Program-made: the position numbers and the translations under genes
Part shown: piece by piece, positions 34,901-45,311 of the stretch
Layout of the letters: the number at the start of each line of letters is the position of its first letter
Position numbering within the stretch: position 1 is the first letter of the stretch
Source: Phellopilus nigrolimitatus
Lineage: Eukaryota > Basidiomycota > Agaricomycetes > Hymenochaetales > Hymenochaetaceae
DNA length: 64,000 bases
Reading direction: 5' to 3'
Assembly: GCA_021029095.1 (NCBI GenBank)
Contig: JAJOHG010000041.1
Coordinates: 62,001-126,000 of the forward strand
Notes under the pieces: generated by a model
Databases searched by the model: none
The model's input: only the letters and a program-made list of their open reading frames with translations
What the model was told of the DNA's origin: nothing

Positions 34901-37183
34901 AACACGGAGACTGGAAGCGGGGCTCGGGCTTTCTTTTTGCATACGTGAGTCCGTCGTCTTTCTCGTCTTTCTCGACCTCGCGCTCACCGTCTTCAAGTTG
35001 TTCTTTTGTAGACATATGTACTTAATCGACCAAATACACCCGCCCATCACCTATGCATGCGTATCGCGACTCTTCTGCTTGTCAAAACCTCCAGGATGTG
35101 TTTTTAAGTCCATACCGAATGCGGAGCGTGTCAACCGCGCGCAGCAGGAACATGTAGTGTTCTCTACTCCATGCAAATATTCGGTATGTGGTACCTATTG
35201 CCATGATGTGTGATTATTTAATTTACCGTAATCCCCATCTTACTGAACGAAGTCGACATATCTGGGATCTCGTCAGATCCGCGAAGTGCGTACGATCTCT
35301 TTTCTCCCTCTTCATCAGCCTATACCCATTCACAGATCTTGCCCTTTCTAAGCTCACGCAATCCATTCAGCTCGCTTGCCGGGCTCCCCCACTGCCCATC
35401 CTCAGCCCACACCTAAATCCTCGCCTTTCGGGCCTGTTTTGGGAACGCACTCGTTCTGCAGGTCTATGATTATTTCTAATATAGCGCGGTGATCGCTCGC
35501 GTCGAGAGTGTCTGACAGCGGAATGCGAGCCGCATTTGCTTGGGTGCGGAAAGCACGTAGTGCGAAACTAGGTATATTAGGATTCTCGTTGTATATGCTT
35601 CTCTTCTACCCGTCTCTGAGCGTTCTGCCCGGCGGTTTACAGTCCAGCCGCGCGCGCGTACGTGCCGTCATTTGAAAGCACAAAGAAGTCACTGCCTTTG
35701 GGGACTATAGGGGCCGCCCCCTTTAGCATCAACAGCGGGCATCCGTGGAGCAAGCGTTATTGGTCCAGATCTTCGTTAACCTTGCTCATCACCGCCAGGC
35801 GCTGAAACGCCGAGTGCTCTTATGCCGCGCGGGCTTCCGCTCCTCTTGCAAGTCTCAAGTCGTACAGACAACATACAATTCAGCACAGACCTCTCGCGGT
35901 CTACTGCTTTTTGAGTGGCCGGTCGAGATTCCTTGCGCAGGGAGCGCGCGGCATTTTGATCATCCTTCTTCAAAGTACGAATACGGCTTCTCTTGGTTCT
36001 GACGACCGTATCCTCAAGTTTGCCCACTCTAGGAAGCTGAAGTGCAGGCGGGAGATAGCACGAGTTGCGCGCATGGTCTAGGGAGAGCGGCTCATCGGTT
36101 GACTGGGATCGGAGTTGGTTGTCTCGATGCTGGCGCGCTCGCACCCTTGAGCAGATATGCGTCTTTTCGGTGACTTGGTGAAGTATGCTGGAATCAATTT
36201 TCTGTTTGTCAGACCCTCAGATATCCACCAGGATCAGGGAAGATAGACCTGTTAGTGCAGGAGTTTTGGTATCGTCCCATTTGCCCCGGGATCCGTATAC
36301 CGGTGAGCACGGTCAGCCTGGCTCCCTTTCTGGCTCGATGATATCGCGATATTCGTTTGAGAGTATGCGATCCCTAACTTAAAGTTACGTGTCATATGAG
36401 TCCTCACTGGAGAGATTGTGAGTTTCGGCTTTGTCCGCAATCACCAATGACCAGATCGGCTCGTCTACTTTCCCCTTTTGCGGGCTTATTTGCGTTCGAT
36501 CTACGTTGTGACGTTGCGTCCACATATCTTTATGGTCTCTCGTGCATCTGAACTCGACCTACACTTGTTCCATCTTCATGCAAATGATAGATCTCACACA
36601 GCGGCATAGCCCGTGTGCTCCCCGTCCTTCTGGCAATAACTTCTGTGCATACAAGTAGACCTCCGATGCGGTTTTCGAGCGAGGCTATGAATGCATTTCA
36701 GTTCAGTGCGACTGCTCTTCTTGCCGAGCTCTCGGAGTGTCTGGGCATCCATGCTATTCCCATCCTGTTCTTGAAATCCGCGAATCGAAGTGCCGTTTTT
36801 GACCGCACACGGAGGGCGCGTAATTCCGTCCCTCTATTCCTAAACGAGTCATCTCCTGCGATCCCCGAACACGCCTCTCCGGGAAGTTAGAGTTCTGGTG
36901 CTCTGTTGAGTCCGATCGCATCTCAATCAACACAAAGAATAAGCTGTTTCACCTCGCTTTGTTACGGATTCGAGCTTCGAATCGCGATATCAATGCTATC
37001 TTGCTCTCCTGCAGTTCCATTTCGCCATCAAGAATGTGGGTCGCATCATAACTCCGTCGAAGCTTTTATACTTCTGACCGGCTCTGTTTTATTTAAATGT
37101 CTCTGAGATTGCAGGGCTGTTTCGATACGTCCTCCCGAGTCGACCTTTCGAAGGCTTGACAAACATTTTGCACCCGTTCCACT
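31561..37183. other. Non-coding or unrecognised interval between copies B and C
   Basis: It includes the copy-B GC-rich block (32690-33500) and downstream flank to about 34760. 34760-36950 has short ORFs on both strands with no domain I recognise. A minus-strand ORF at 34665-35015 is charged and could be a remnant gene, but only its last part has a counterpart (22670-22760). From about 37100 the 5' flank of copy C begins. Confidence 0.45.
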
Positions 37184-37856
37184 ATGCATTCCATACGCTC
37201 TGACGTCGAGTCCGTTGATCCAAGCCTTGTCCCACTTTTCATCACAGAGATAGTTATCGAACAATACGCTCTAGTGGCAGTTCTGACTCTCTTGGTCTAC
37301 GATACCGGTAAGCTGCGCATTTTGGCTTGAGGAACCAGCTATTTTTTTTTTTCGCGTTCGAATGACTTATTATCTTTCAGTTATCACTATGGACAAGGAG
37401 GTAACTAGGTCCTGGCATTATCATCCTCATGACTAAATCAATCATTGTGTCATTTAGGTTAAATACTTTTGGGCACGTCGTTTACTTGATATCAGCACGA
37501 TGCATATGCTTACTTTCTATGTGGAATGAAGAGTTCCCCTCGCAGCTTTGTTAGCTTGAGTTACTTCGCAGTAAATAATATCTTACCATTTCCTCTGATC
37601 AACTGCTTTAACACATGGATTTAGAATCGCTACATTGGCTTTCTTGGAGCTATCTTACTTATAGAGTGTAAGTCTGATCTTTACTTGGTATGTGCGAAAC
37701 AAAGAATGCCCACGGACACTTATCTTATAGACAATACTTATCAAGCAAATATTACACTGCAAGCAATTTATGTCCACTGTACTACAGCTTACTGTGGCTA
37801 ACTCTAAACTCTGTTTATAGGTGTAAGCACCTGGCTACTACATCACTGCCTCTACT
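37184..37856 (+). pseudogene. DUF6533-family gene copy C, truncated by a retrotransposon
   Basis: Starts at ATG 37184 with the same first exon and splice pattern (VYDTVITMDKE, VKYFW, then NRYIGFLGAI). It runs in register with copies A and B until 37856, where the LTR of the Ty3/gypsy element begins inside the exon that starts CKH. The downstream half is not found after the element, because the far LTR is itself truncated and followed by unrelated repeats. The gene is therefore destroyed. Confidence 0.78.
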
Positions 37857-38362
37857 TGTTACGGAGTAACAGGGTCTTGCCTAATGGAGCGAGGAGCGTG
37901 ACTGTGGACAGTGATGTGACGAGTGACGTGAGGCTTGACTGTGACAAGGCGACGATGGCTATGGCAAGACTGTGAAGCGCAGAGCGCAGGACTATGAAGA
38001 GCAAGGGCGATGAATAGCAAGACTATGCTAGCTACTGAACAAGGAGGTCAAGCTGGGGCTTAAGGTCCCAGCAATGTACCTATATATACTGTGAGGCTGA
38101 CTATGATGTCAGCGGAGCTGTGGAGTCATGCGCAGCATGACATGAGGGGAGCGTGAGGGAAAGGCCCGTAAGGGGCATGTACAGTGGAGCATGGAATGAG
38201 GCAGTGGAGCGTGGAGCGGGGAGCACCTAGGAGGGGCGCGTACAATGAGGAAGGGGTCAGGCCATGAACTAAGGGAAAGGTAATGGAAAGGTGAAGGGCC
38301 TGACTAAGCAAGGAAGGAATGATGTAAGGGGGATCGTGAGGTAAGCAAGGTAAGTTCTAACA
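37857..38362 (-). repeat. 3' LTR (complete)
   Basis: 506 bp, bounded by TG/CA. The end distal to the coding region carries a small near-palindrome, GTTACGGAGTAAC (37858-37870). It interrupts the exon of DUF6533 copy C. Confidence 0.9.
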
Positions 38363-38377
38363 TTACCCCCTCTTTAA
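38363..38377 (-). other. Polypurine tract
   Basis: On the element strand this reads TTAAAGAGGGGGTAA and directly abuts the 3' LTR, the expected place for the plus-strand primer of reverse transcription. Confidence 0.8.
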
Positions 38378-38767
38378 GGCCGACAGTTCGCCGAAACTGT
38401 CAAAGAAAACAAAGAAAGGCGAAAAGAAAACGCAATAAGGCGAAATAAACGCCAATAAGCAGTTACAATGCGCGTGAAGGAAGTCAAAACTGAAAAGTGA
38501 AAGAGAAAACTCAACAAGAAAAAGCGAGACGAGACGAGACATGACCGTGCCGGATTCCGAAAATCTCCAGCCGTGAAGGTTTCTCAGCATCACCAACAAG
38601 CAGAAGGTTTCGAGCGAGCCTACAACTTCAAGAAGGGTTTAACGAAAGCAATAAAGCTCACCCAAAACGTTGGACCAGGTTTGTCAGCGTCACCTGAAAG
38701 CAGAGGGTTTCACGAATCTGTTCCCACAACGACCTCTTAGTTTAACGTCATCGCGGACGTTCTGCCC

Positions 38768-39634
38768 CTAATAATGACGGTTCGTGTGCGGGCAGTTAGT
38801 CGAAGAATGTCCTGGGGCGAGTCTGTCGCACCATCCGCATTGGTAGCGGATGCAATCCTGTTGCCGATGTCCGTCTTGGCCGCATGTGAAGCACCTGATG
38901 ACCCGAGGTGAGAATTGTGTCCGAACTCGAAGCGGGGTTGCCGTGGAGTTCTCAGGGGAATTGCGCCGGTTGAGGTGTCCTTGGATCTCCTGAGGCGACA
39001 TCTGAGAGAACGGGACGTCACCCATCATGGACTGCGTGAAGGGATTGACTGCGCGCCGGAAGGGACGAGCCGTGGGTGGAGTGACCGGTGGTGATGTTCC
39101 GGCAATGAATTCATCGGGGGGTGACGGAGACGGTGATGGTGCGGCGGGAGGTGGCGGAGTCGACGGTGGAGGGACCGGAAGTCCAGGTGGGGGCGAGGTA
39201 AGGTCGATGGCACCAGTGGCTTCGTCGATGGGAAAGCGGTCATTCGAGGGTCGATAGTCGTCCAGGACAGCGAGTACACCAGCATCGAGGGCTCCTTCCA
39301 AGATTTGCCGAATTTGCCGGCGAGCCGTAGACTTTGCCTTCTCGTTTTCGTCGCGCAGTTCATCGATATGTTCACCCATACGATTGGCGATAGCGAGGTT
39401 CTGCTCGGCTTGGTCATGGGCCTTCTGCCAGCGGACGAGATCGGGCCGTTGAGAGTCTCTGATGGTTTGACTGATCGGGCTGACAAGGCCGGGATCGACG
39501 AAGACATGACGGAGGAAAGAGCGATCGTTGGCGAATTCGAGGTTGGGCCGGTTGCCAGAGACGGGGAGCCGAGTATGAGGTGCCGGGAGCGGATCAAAGG
39601 TGTTCAGGCGCCTCGGGGATCTCTGTGGCGGCAT
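38768..39634 (-). CDS. Retrotransposon ORF4: coiled-coil-like protein with two zinc knuckles
   Basis: The likely start is the Met at 39634 (MPPQRSPRRLNTFDPL), giving 288 residues; the frame is open further upstream. The middle has a charged helical stretch (EQNLAIANRMGEHIDELRD) that could form a coiled coil, then a Pro-rich linker. The C-terminus has a canonical CCHC knuckle, CFTCGQDGHRQQDC, followed by a variant knuckle CGWCDRLAPGHSSTNC (CX2CX6HX4C). Zinc knuckles bind nucleic acid. The position after pol is unusual, since knuckles normally sit in gag, and this element's gag also has one. It overlaps ORF3 by about 41 bp. Function unknown. Confidence 0.7.
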   Translation of the reverse strand: MPPQRSPRRLNTFDPLPAPHTRLPVSGNRPNLEFANDRSFLRHVFVDPGLVSPISQTIRDSQRPDLVRWQKAHDQAEQNLAIANRMGEHIDELRDENEKAKSTARRQIRQILEGALDAGVLAVLDDYRPSNDRFPIDEATGAIDLTSPPPGLPVPPPSTPPPPAAPSPSPSPPDEFIAGTSPPVTPPTARPFRRAVNPFTQSMMGDVPFSQMSPQEIQGHLNRRNSPENSTATPLRVRTQFSPRVIRCFTCGQDGHRQQDCIRYQCGWCDRLAPGHSSTNCPHTNRHY

Positions 39635-39950
39635 CGCGATAGACAGGGACAGGGTCGAGGTCAGGGATGAGGTCTTCAGGGGGAACAAATTGTACGGGTA
39701 TGTTGCGTGCAGGGACGGCTCGGGATAGACGGTTGGGCCTACGGCTAGGTGGGATGGATCGGAAGACAATGTGGAGGATCTGTTGTTCGAGGACGTCGAT
39801 GCCGAGGCGGATTACGAGGCGATGGTCGTCGGGGTAGTTGGTGTGGTCGATGATGAACTGGAGGAAGATAGGGGTGGATTCTCCGATTTCGAGGGCGAAG
39901 GTCCAGTTGACAGAGGGTAAGTGCGGTAGGTGGAATGGGAAGTAGGGCAT
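39594..39950 (-). CDS. Retrotransposon ORF3: small protein of unknown function
   Basis: 118 residues, beginning MPYFPFHLPHLPSVNWTF and containing EIGESTPIFLQFIIDH. It starts 33 bp after the pol stop codon and its end overlaps the ORF4 start in another frame. The compact spacing and protein-like composition suggest it is translated, possibly by reinitiation or after splicing. No known domain recognised. Confidence 0.5.
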   Translation of the reverse strand: MPYFPFHLPHLPSVNWTFALEIGESTPIFLQFIIDHTNYPDDHRLVIRLGIDVLEQQILHIVFRSIPPSRRPNRLSRAVPARNIPVQFVPPEDLIPDLDPVPVYRDAATEIPEAPEHL

Positions 39951-39983
39951 GAGACAGTGGAAGTGGGAGCTGATGGACGATGT

Positions 39984-42900
39984 TTAGAGTCGATGGGTCT
40001 TTTTATAGTTGTTGAGGAGTTTTTTCGCATTTTTGAGGTCCGATTCCTTCTGCCACGAGTTGTGGAGCGATGACCATCCTTTCCAGGACACGAGGTATTG
40101 TCTTCGGTTCTTTGGGAAACGATGACGTAGTATTGCGTCAACCTCATATTCTTCTTCTCCATTGACAAGGTCAGGTGGTGGCTCCGCGTGGGTAGGTCCG
40201 TGGGTATCGGTCTCCACATAACGAGTCAGGAGGGAGGCATGGAAGACGTTGTGGATTCGCCATCGGACCGGTAGAGTCAGGCGATAAGACCATGGGGATA
40301 GCACGTCCTTGATTTCGAAGGGACCTTCGCGTTTAGGGGACAATTTCTTGTATGGAGAGGCGATGTCAAGGTTCCGGGCTTCTAGCCAAACTTTCTCCCC
40401 TTTCTTGAAGGGTGTGAAATTCCGAGTCATGCGGGCAGCCATGTGCATGTGAGCAAGCTCATGCGCAGCAAGTGCTTCTTCTCGGAGGGCTTTAAGGGAG
40501 CGAAGGCGTTCTTCTACCGAGGGGTGATCGGAGTTGGGGTCTGCAGCAGGGATGGCGATTGGTTCGTACCCCATAAGGAGTGAGAATGGGGAGCGTTTTG
40601 TGGCAGAATGTTCACGCTGATTGTGTGCGAACTCGATATCAGGCAGGTGATCAGCCCAGGTTTCGGGATGGCGTCCACAATAGATTCGAAGGTATGCTTC
40701 GACTTCTTGGTTTACTCGCTCCGTTTCTCCGTCTGTTTGAGGGTGGAATGCGGTGGATAGGGCTGATGTGATATTGAGCTTTTTGCAAAGCTCCTGAAAT
40801 ACTTTGGAGGCAAATTGGGGTCCTCGGTCGGAGATAAGTTTCTGAGGTAACCCAAAGCGCCGGTAGACGTTGTCGTGATACAATTGGGCAGTTCCAAGGG
40901 CATCAATGGTTTTGTTGCAGGGGGAAAGGACGATGCCTTTGGAAAGGTTGTGATCGACAGTGACGAATAAGGAGTCGTAGCCATTTGATTCGGGGAGTCC
41001 GGTGATAAAGTCCATGGAGACTGTGGAAAACGGATGCGCATTGGGTTCAGCAGGGATCGGATGGAGGGGTGGGACGGTGGGATGTGTGTTGATCTTCATT
41101 TGTTGACAGATCGCGCAACCATTGACGAATTTCTTGACAAAGATGTACATTCCTGGCCACCAATAATGTTGTTTGAGCAATGCGAGGGTTTTGTATATTC
41201 CAGGGTGTCCCATGACAGGGGTGTCGTGGTACAGTTGTACTGCACGTCGGCGAAGTTCGATGTCGTCTGGGATGTAGGCCTTCTGTTTAAAGAATACAAT
41301 GCCATCTTTCTCTGTCCAATCGGCAAGGGAAGACCGAAATGGTGGAATACCGGCTGATCGGATGATATTGAGAGCTTCATTGGCAAAGTTGTCTTCCTTG
41401 GTGCGAAGAATTAGATGGGTCTTAAAGTCGAATGTAGTCGTGGCCACGAAGACGGATTCGGGTAAGAGTGGGGGGTCATCGGGTTCTGATTTGCCATCAA
41501 TCAGGTAGTCAGAGCGTCGAGACATGGGATCTGTGGTGTTGTCTTTTCCTGGTGCGTATTGAATGTGGTGGTCGAACTGGGAGAGAAATAGACTCCATCG
41601 TGCTTGGCGGGGTGAAAGACGGCGGGCCGCACGGAAATAGGTAAGGTTCTTGTGGTCGCACCAGATGGTTATCTTATGGGGTGCACCCAATAGATAGTGT
41701 CGCCAGGCCTCAAGTCCGCGGATGATCGCCAAGAGTTCTCGATCATAAATCTCATAGCGTCGTTGGGTGTCGTCAAACTGTTTGGAGATGAAACCACAGG
41801 GATGGGGTTCGCCGTTCGAGTCGAGTTGTTTAAGAGTGCCAGCCGATGCTACACCAGAAGCGTCGGTTTCCAGGATGAATGGCCGAGTTTTGTCAGGCAT
41901 CTGGAGAATGGGTTTCTCAAGGAATTTGCCTTTGAGCCGTTGGAATGCATTCTCATGTACGTCTGACCATTCCCAGGTGGTTTTCTCCCTTTTTAGTACG
42001 TCCAATGGTGCCGCAATTTCTGCATAATGGTCGATGAATTGGCGATAGAAGTTGCAGAACCCTAGGAAGGAGTGGACTTGGGTTTTGTTCGTCGGTGTGG
42101 GCCATTGCGAGATTCCAGCCAGTTTGACAGGGTCCATGGAAACTGAGTTTTCCGAAATGATAAGTCCAAGATATTCTACCTGTGTGGCTTCGAAAACACA
42201 TTTCTCCGGTTTGAAGTATAAGTCGGCATCTTGTCCAATGGCGAGGACTTTGCGGGTGCGTTCGCGAAGTGTAGGGATGTCCGAGGCCATGATGAATATG
42301 TCGTCCATGTAGATGAGGACCCATCCTTCCAGCAGAACGGTTCGGAAGGTATCATCCATGAATGCTTGAAAAGTCGCTGGTGAATTGCAAAGTCCAAAAA
42401 ACATGACCATGGGTTCGAAGAGTCCTCGATTTGTTTTGAATGCTGCCTTCCATTGGTCGCCGTCTTTAATCCGAATATTGTTGTATCCCCATCGTACATC
42501 CAGTTTGGTGAAGTATTTTGCGCCCTGAATTTTGTCTAATAGTTCAGATACTAGGGGAATCGGATAAGCGTTTTTGACTGTTCCTTCGTTGAGTTTGCGA
42601 TAGTCCTGGCATCCACGCAATTTTCCGTCCTTTTTTCCGACGAAGAAGAAAGGTGAGGCCATGGGGGAAGAGGATTTGCGAATATAACCTTTCTTCAAGT
42701 TGTCGTCAAGGAAGTCATCCAGAGCTTTTTGTTCCGTGGGTGCCATGGGATAGACTTTGCAGTCTTTAGGTTGGAAATCGGGTTTTAGGACGATGGCGTG
42801 GTCATAGGTCCGGACTGGAGGAAAACGTTCGGATGCCTTCTGTTCGAAAACCTTTAGGAGCTGATGGTAGTGTGCTGGTACAATTTCTTCAAGGGGTTTC

Positions 42901-43483
42901 TGTTCCTTGGCAGCATTGGCACGTTGTGCAAGATCCATGGCGGTGTTTACCTTTGCGCGGATGTTGAGAGTGATTTTTGCGACAAAAGATCGCTCTTCGG
43001 GTGGGGCATAGGATTCGCATCGGGCAAAAGATAGGGATCGTGGATTTTGCTTAGGAATGTCCAGAGTGCGTTTCTCCCAATCGATTTTGGGGTTGATGCG
43101 ACGTAGCCAAGGAAGGCCCAGGATAGCGGTTTCTCTTCCAAGGGAGGTAACAAGAAAATAAATTGGGATGAGTTCTTCGCCGATCGCAATGAATCGCCAA
43201 GTGAAACGACTGATTTCTCCTTCGGAATTGGGAGTTCCGTCAACATTAAGGACTTGAATGGGTCGACGCAGAGGTTTGGTGGGGATTTGGTGTATGTCCA
43301 CAAAGGTGGAGTCGAGGAATTGTCCTTCTGCGCCGGAGTCTATGAGGGCTGTGGTTTCGACGATTTCTTTTCTCGAGTGGATGCCGATGGGAATTTTCAT
43401 AGAATTGTGGGCATGTTCGGCTATGATTACAGGAGAAATCGAAATACTAGGCAGTGCAGACGTCGATGCTGGCTGCCTTCTTA
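39984..43483 (-). CDS. pol: Retrotransposon Pol: protease, RT, RNase H, integrase, chromodomain
   Basis: The first in-frame ATG is at 43400 (1138 residues), but the frame is open back to the gag stop, which fits entry by -1 frameshifting. Numbering from that ATG: aspartic protease motif LIDSGAEGQFLD (about 20-30); reverse transcriptase with YMDDIFI (about 365); RNase H start LETDASGVASA (about 507); integrase zinc-binding HHCC region (about 695-760); catalytic core with MDFITGLP (about 793), ISDRGPQFA (about 857) and the Glu in DGETERVNQE (about 890). A chromodomain lies at the end (YEVDAILRHR...YLVSWKGW, about 1070-1130). Chromodomains direct integration to particular chromatin. No internal stop. 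Confidence 0.93.
43450..43477 (-). promoter_or_regulatory. Possible frameshift-stimulating hairpin
   Basis: Six nucleotides after the slippery heptamer the element strand reads GGCAG, then 18 nt, then CTGCC. A second CAG/CTG pair inside the loop could extend the stem. The spacing is right for a -1 frameshift stimulator, but the stem is short and a pseudoknot was not evaluated. Confidence 0.4.
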
Positions 43484-44944
43484 AAAACCCTCGAGGTCCA
43501 GGTTGTCGAATGCGGATTTGCGTTCTTCTTCAGAGAGGTTGGCCAGGATGGCGCGAATGCGGGCCGAAGGGGGTTCTTTAGCGGGTGTCGAAGATTCGGC
43601 ATGCTGGGCAGGCGCTTCTGTGGTTGGGGTGCTGCGGATGCTGCGCCTCGGGGGGTCGCGATGGAACATGATCTTGTAGTTGCTGCCAGCCCTCGTGGTT
43701 CGATTGTCAAAGGCGAATCGTCGACTGTTGGGAGTGTCGAATTTCTGACGGCATTCGCGCGCCAGATGTCCCTTCTTCCCGCAATAGAAGCAAAGTCCGT
43801 CTGTCTTGCGACGATCTCTCTCCTCCTTAGAGACTCGTCCAATTTCCATGGCGTTGGGATCGGTTTGCTTCCCAGAAGTTGGCTCCCAGGCTGCGCCGCT
43901 GGAGCTGCGTTGAAAGCCTTCAGGGTCAGTCTTCTTCGTCAGGTTGTTGCCTGGGCTGGTACCAAAGCCCCAGACCAACGCTTGTCGCGCGTGCTTGAGC
44001 TCAGCTTGGCGTCGTAGGTTCTGTTGGGCTTTGCTGGCTTCGGTGTACCATCCTTCAAGTGTGGTAGGTTCGCCTCGATTGTAGATCTTGTCTGCAATGC
44101 TGGATTTGAGACCTCGGCGGAAGTACTCGATGAGGGGTTCCTCTTGGGTGAACCCGGCTTGGAGGGCGAGACTCTTGAATGTAGCGATGAAGCCGTCGAC
44201 ATCGTCGTCCTGTTTGCAATTGGCGATTGCAAATGACGCATCCTGTTTGGCATTGACAGGGAGGAACTGGGCGTCGAAGGCTTTGGCGAAGTCTGCCCAG
44301 GTTCCATATTCTGCTGTGTCCGTGTATGTCTTGTACTTATTACTGGCGAAAGTGGCGGCTGAACCAGTCTTCATGAATGAAAGGACGAACGTGATTTTGT
44401 GCAGATCGGTCTTGTAGATGTCCTTGTTGCCTCGTAGATAGGCCTGGCAGGCATCCCAAAAGTATTGGGCATTGCTGCGCTTGCCATCGAAGTCAGGGGG
44501 CTTGGCGAATGCGATTTCTTTGGTGCTCATGGTGGGACTTGGCGTGACGGTCGGTACTGTGGTTTGTGGTGGAGTATTTGGTCGAGTAGGAACGTGAGGT
44601 GGTGCAGTGGAATTGTCGTCAAGCGATGTTTGAGATAACGATCGAGTGATTACGTCAACAGGATCGATATGCTGTGGTGGCGTTGGTATTTCAATAGGTC
44701 GACTTGAATGTTCGCGGGGTCGGACGTTTTGGAGGATTCCAAATTCGTGGTAACGGTATAAAAGTTCGGTGTGTGGATCGCCTCCTTCAAGAAATACTTT
44801 CCAGGCAATTCGTCCGTCCGATCTCCTTCTGAGGGTGAGTGGATAGGTTCCCGCAGTTGGGTAGGGTTGATCGGTGGGCCAGACCGCGTTAGCGGGGAGT
44901 TTGGGTAGGGTAGAAATTTTGTCTAGACGTTGATACGTCGACAA
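43481..44944 (-). CDS. gag: Retrotransposon Gag with CCHC zinc knuckle
   Basis: 487 residues from ATG 44944 to TAA 43481-43483. The central part resembles the retrotransposon capsid fold (NAQYFWDACQAYLRGNK, then FAKAFDAQFLPVNAKQDASF and GFIATFKSLALQAGFTQEE). The C-terminal part has one canonical knuckle, CFYCGKKGHLAREC. Gag forms the virus-like particle and packages the RNA. The start lies 22 bp from the 5' LTR boundary. Confidence 0.92.
   Translation of the reverse strand: MSTYQRLDKISTLPKLPANAVWPTDQPYPTAGTYPLTLRRRSDGRIAWKVFLEGGDPHTELLYRYHEFGILQNVRPREHSSRPIEIPTPPQHIDPVDVITRSLSQTSLDDNSTAPPHVPTRPNTPPQTTVPTVTPSPTMSTKEIAFAKPPDFDGKRSNAQYFWDACQAYLRGNKDIYKTDLHKITFVLSFMKTGSAATFASNKYKTYTDTAEYGTWADFAKAFDAQFLPVNAKQDASFAIANCKQDDDVDGFIATFKSLALQAGFTQEEPLIEYFRRGLKSSIADKIYNRGEPTTLEGWYTEASKAQQNLRRQAELKHARQALVWGFGTSPGNNLTKKTDPEGFQRSSSGAAWEPTSGKQTDPNAMEIGRVSKEERDRRKTDGLCFYCGKKGHLARECRQKFDTPNSRRFAFDNRTTRAGSNYKIMFHRDPPRRSIRSTPTTEAPAQHAESSTPAKEPPSARIRAILANLSEEERKSAFDNLDLEGF
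43484..43490 (-). promoter_or_regulatory. -1 ribosomal frameshift heptamer G GGT TTT before the gag stop
   Basis: In the gag frame the last codons are GGT TTT TAA. The heptamer GGGTTTT fits the X XXY YYZ rule, and slipping back one base reads on into the open pol frame (TTA AGA AGG ...) without a stop until pol ends. This makes a Gag-Pol fusion the likely route of pol expression. Confidence 0.75.
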
Positions 44945-44965
44945 TCAAAAGAGAGCTTGACCTAA

Positions 44966-45311
44966 TGTTACGGAGTAACAGGGTCTTGCCTAATGGAGCG
45001 AGGAGCGTGACTGTGGACAGTGATGTGACGAGTGACGTGAGGCTTGACTGTGACAAGGCGACGATGGCTATGGCAAGACTGTGAAGCGCAGAGCGCAGGA
45101 CTATGAAGAGCAAGGGCGATGAATAGCAAGACTATGCTAGCTACTGAACAAGGAGGTCAAGCTGGGGCTTAAGGTCCCAGCAATGTACCTATATATACTG
45201 TGAGGCTGACTATGATGTCAGCGGAGCTGTGGAGTCATGCGCAGCATGACATGAGGGGAGCGTGAGGGAAAGGCCCGTAAGGGGCATGTACAGTGGAGCA
45301 TGGAATGAGGC
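44966..45311 (-). repeat. 5' LTR, truncated
   Basis: Matches 37857-38202 base for base by eye. The remaining 160 bp of the LTR (its U3 end) is replaced at 45312 by unrelated tandem repeats, so no target duplication can be checked on this side. The 15 bases before it (44951-44965) are where the primer-binding site should be; no standard initiator-tRNA match is obvious. Confidence 0.88.

Larger units (their letters stand above)
37857..45311 (-). mobile_element. Ty3/gypsy chromovirus-type LTR retrotransposon
   Basis: LTRs at 37857-38362 (complete, 506 bp, TG...CA) and 44966-45311 (first 346 bp only, identical by eye). In element orientation (minus strand) the order is 5' LTR, primer-site region, gag, pol, two small ORFs, polypurine tract, 3' LTR. 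Protease, reverse transcriptase, RNase H, integrase and chromodomain appear in that order, which defines Ty3/gypsy chromoviruses. Open reading frames and identical LTRs indicate recent insertion. The missing U3 of the 5' LTR may have removed its promoter. Confidence 0.93.

Noticed and set aside
38126..38311. Short ORFs inside the LTRs
   Set aside because: No domain; also interrupted at the truncated LTR. LTR sequence is non-coding.
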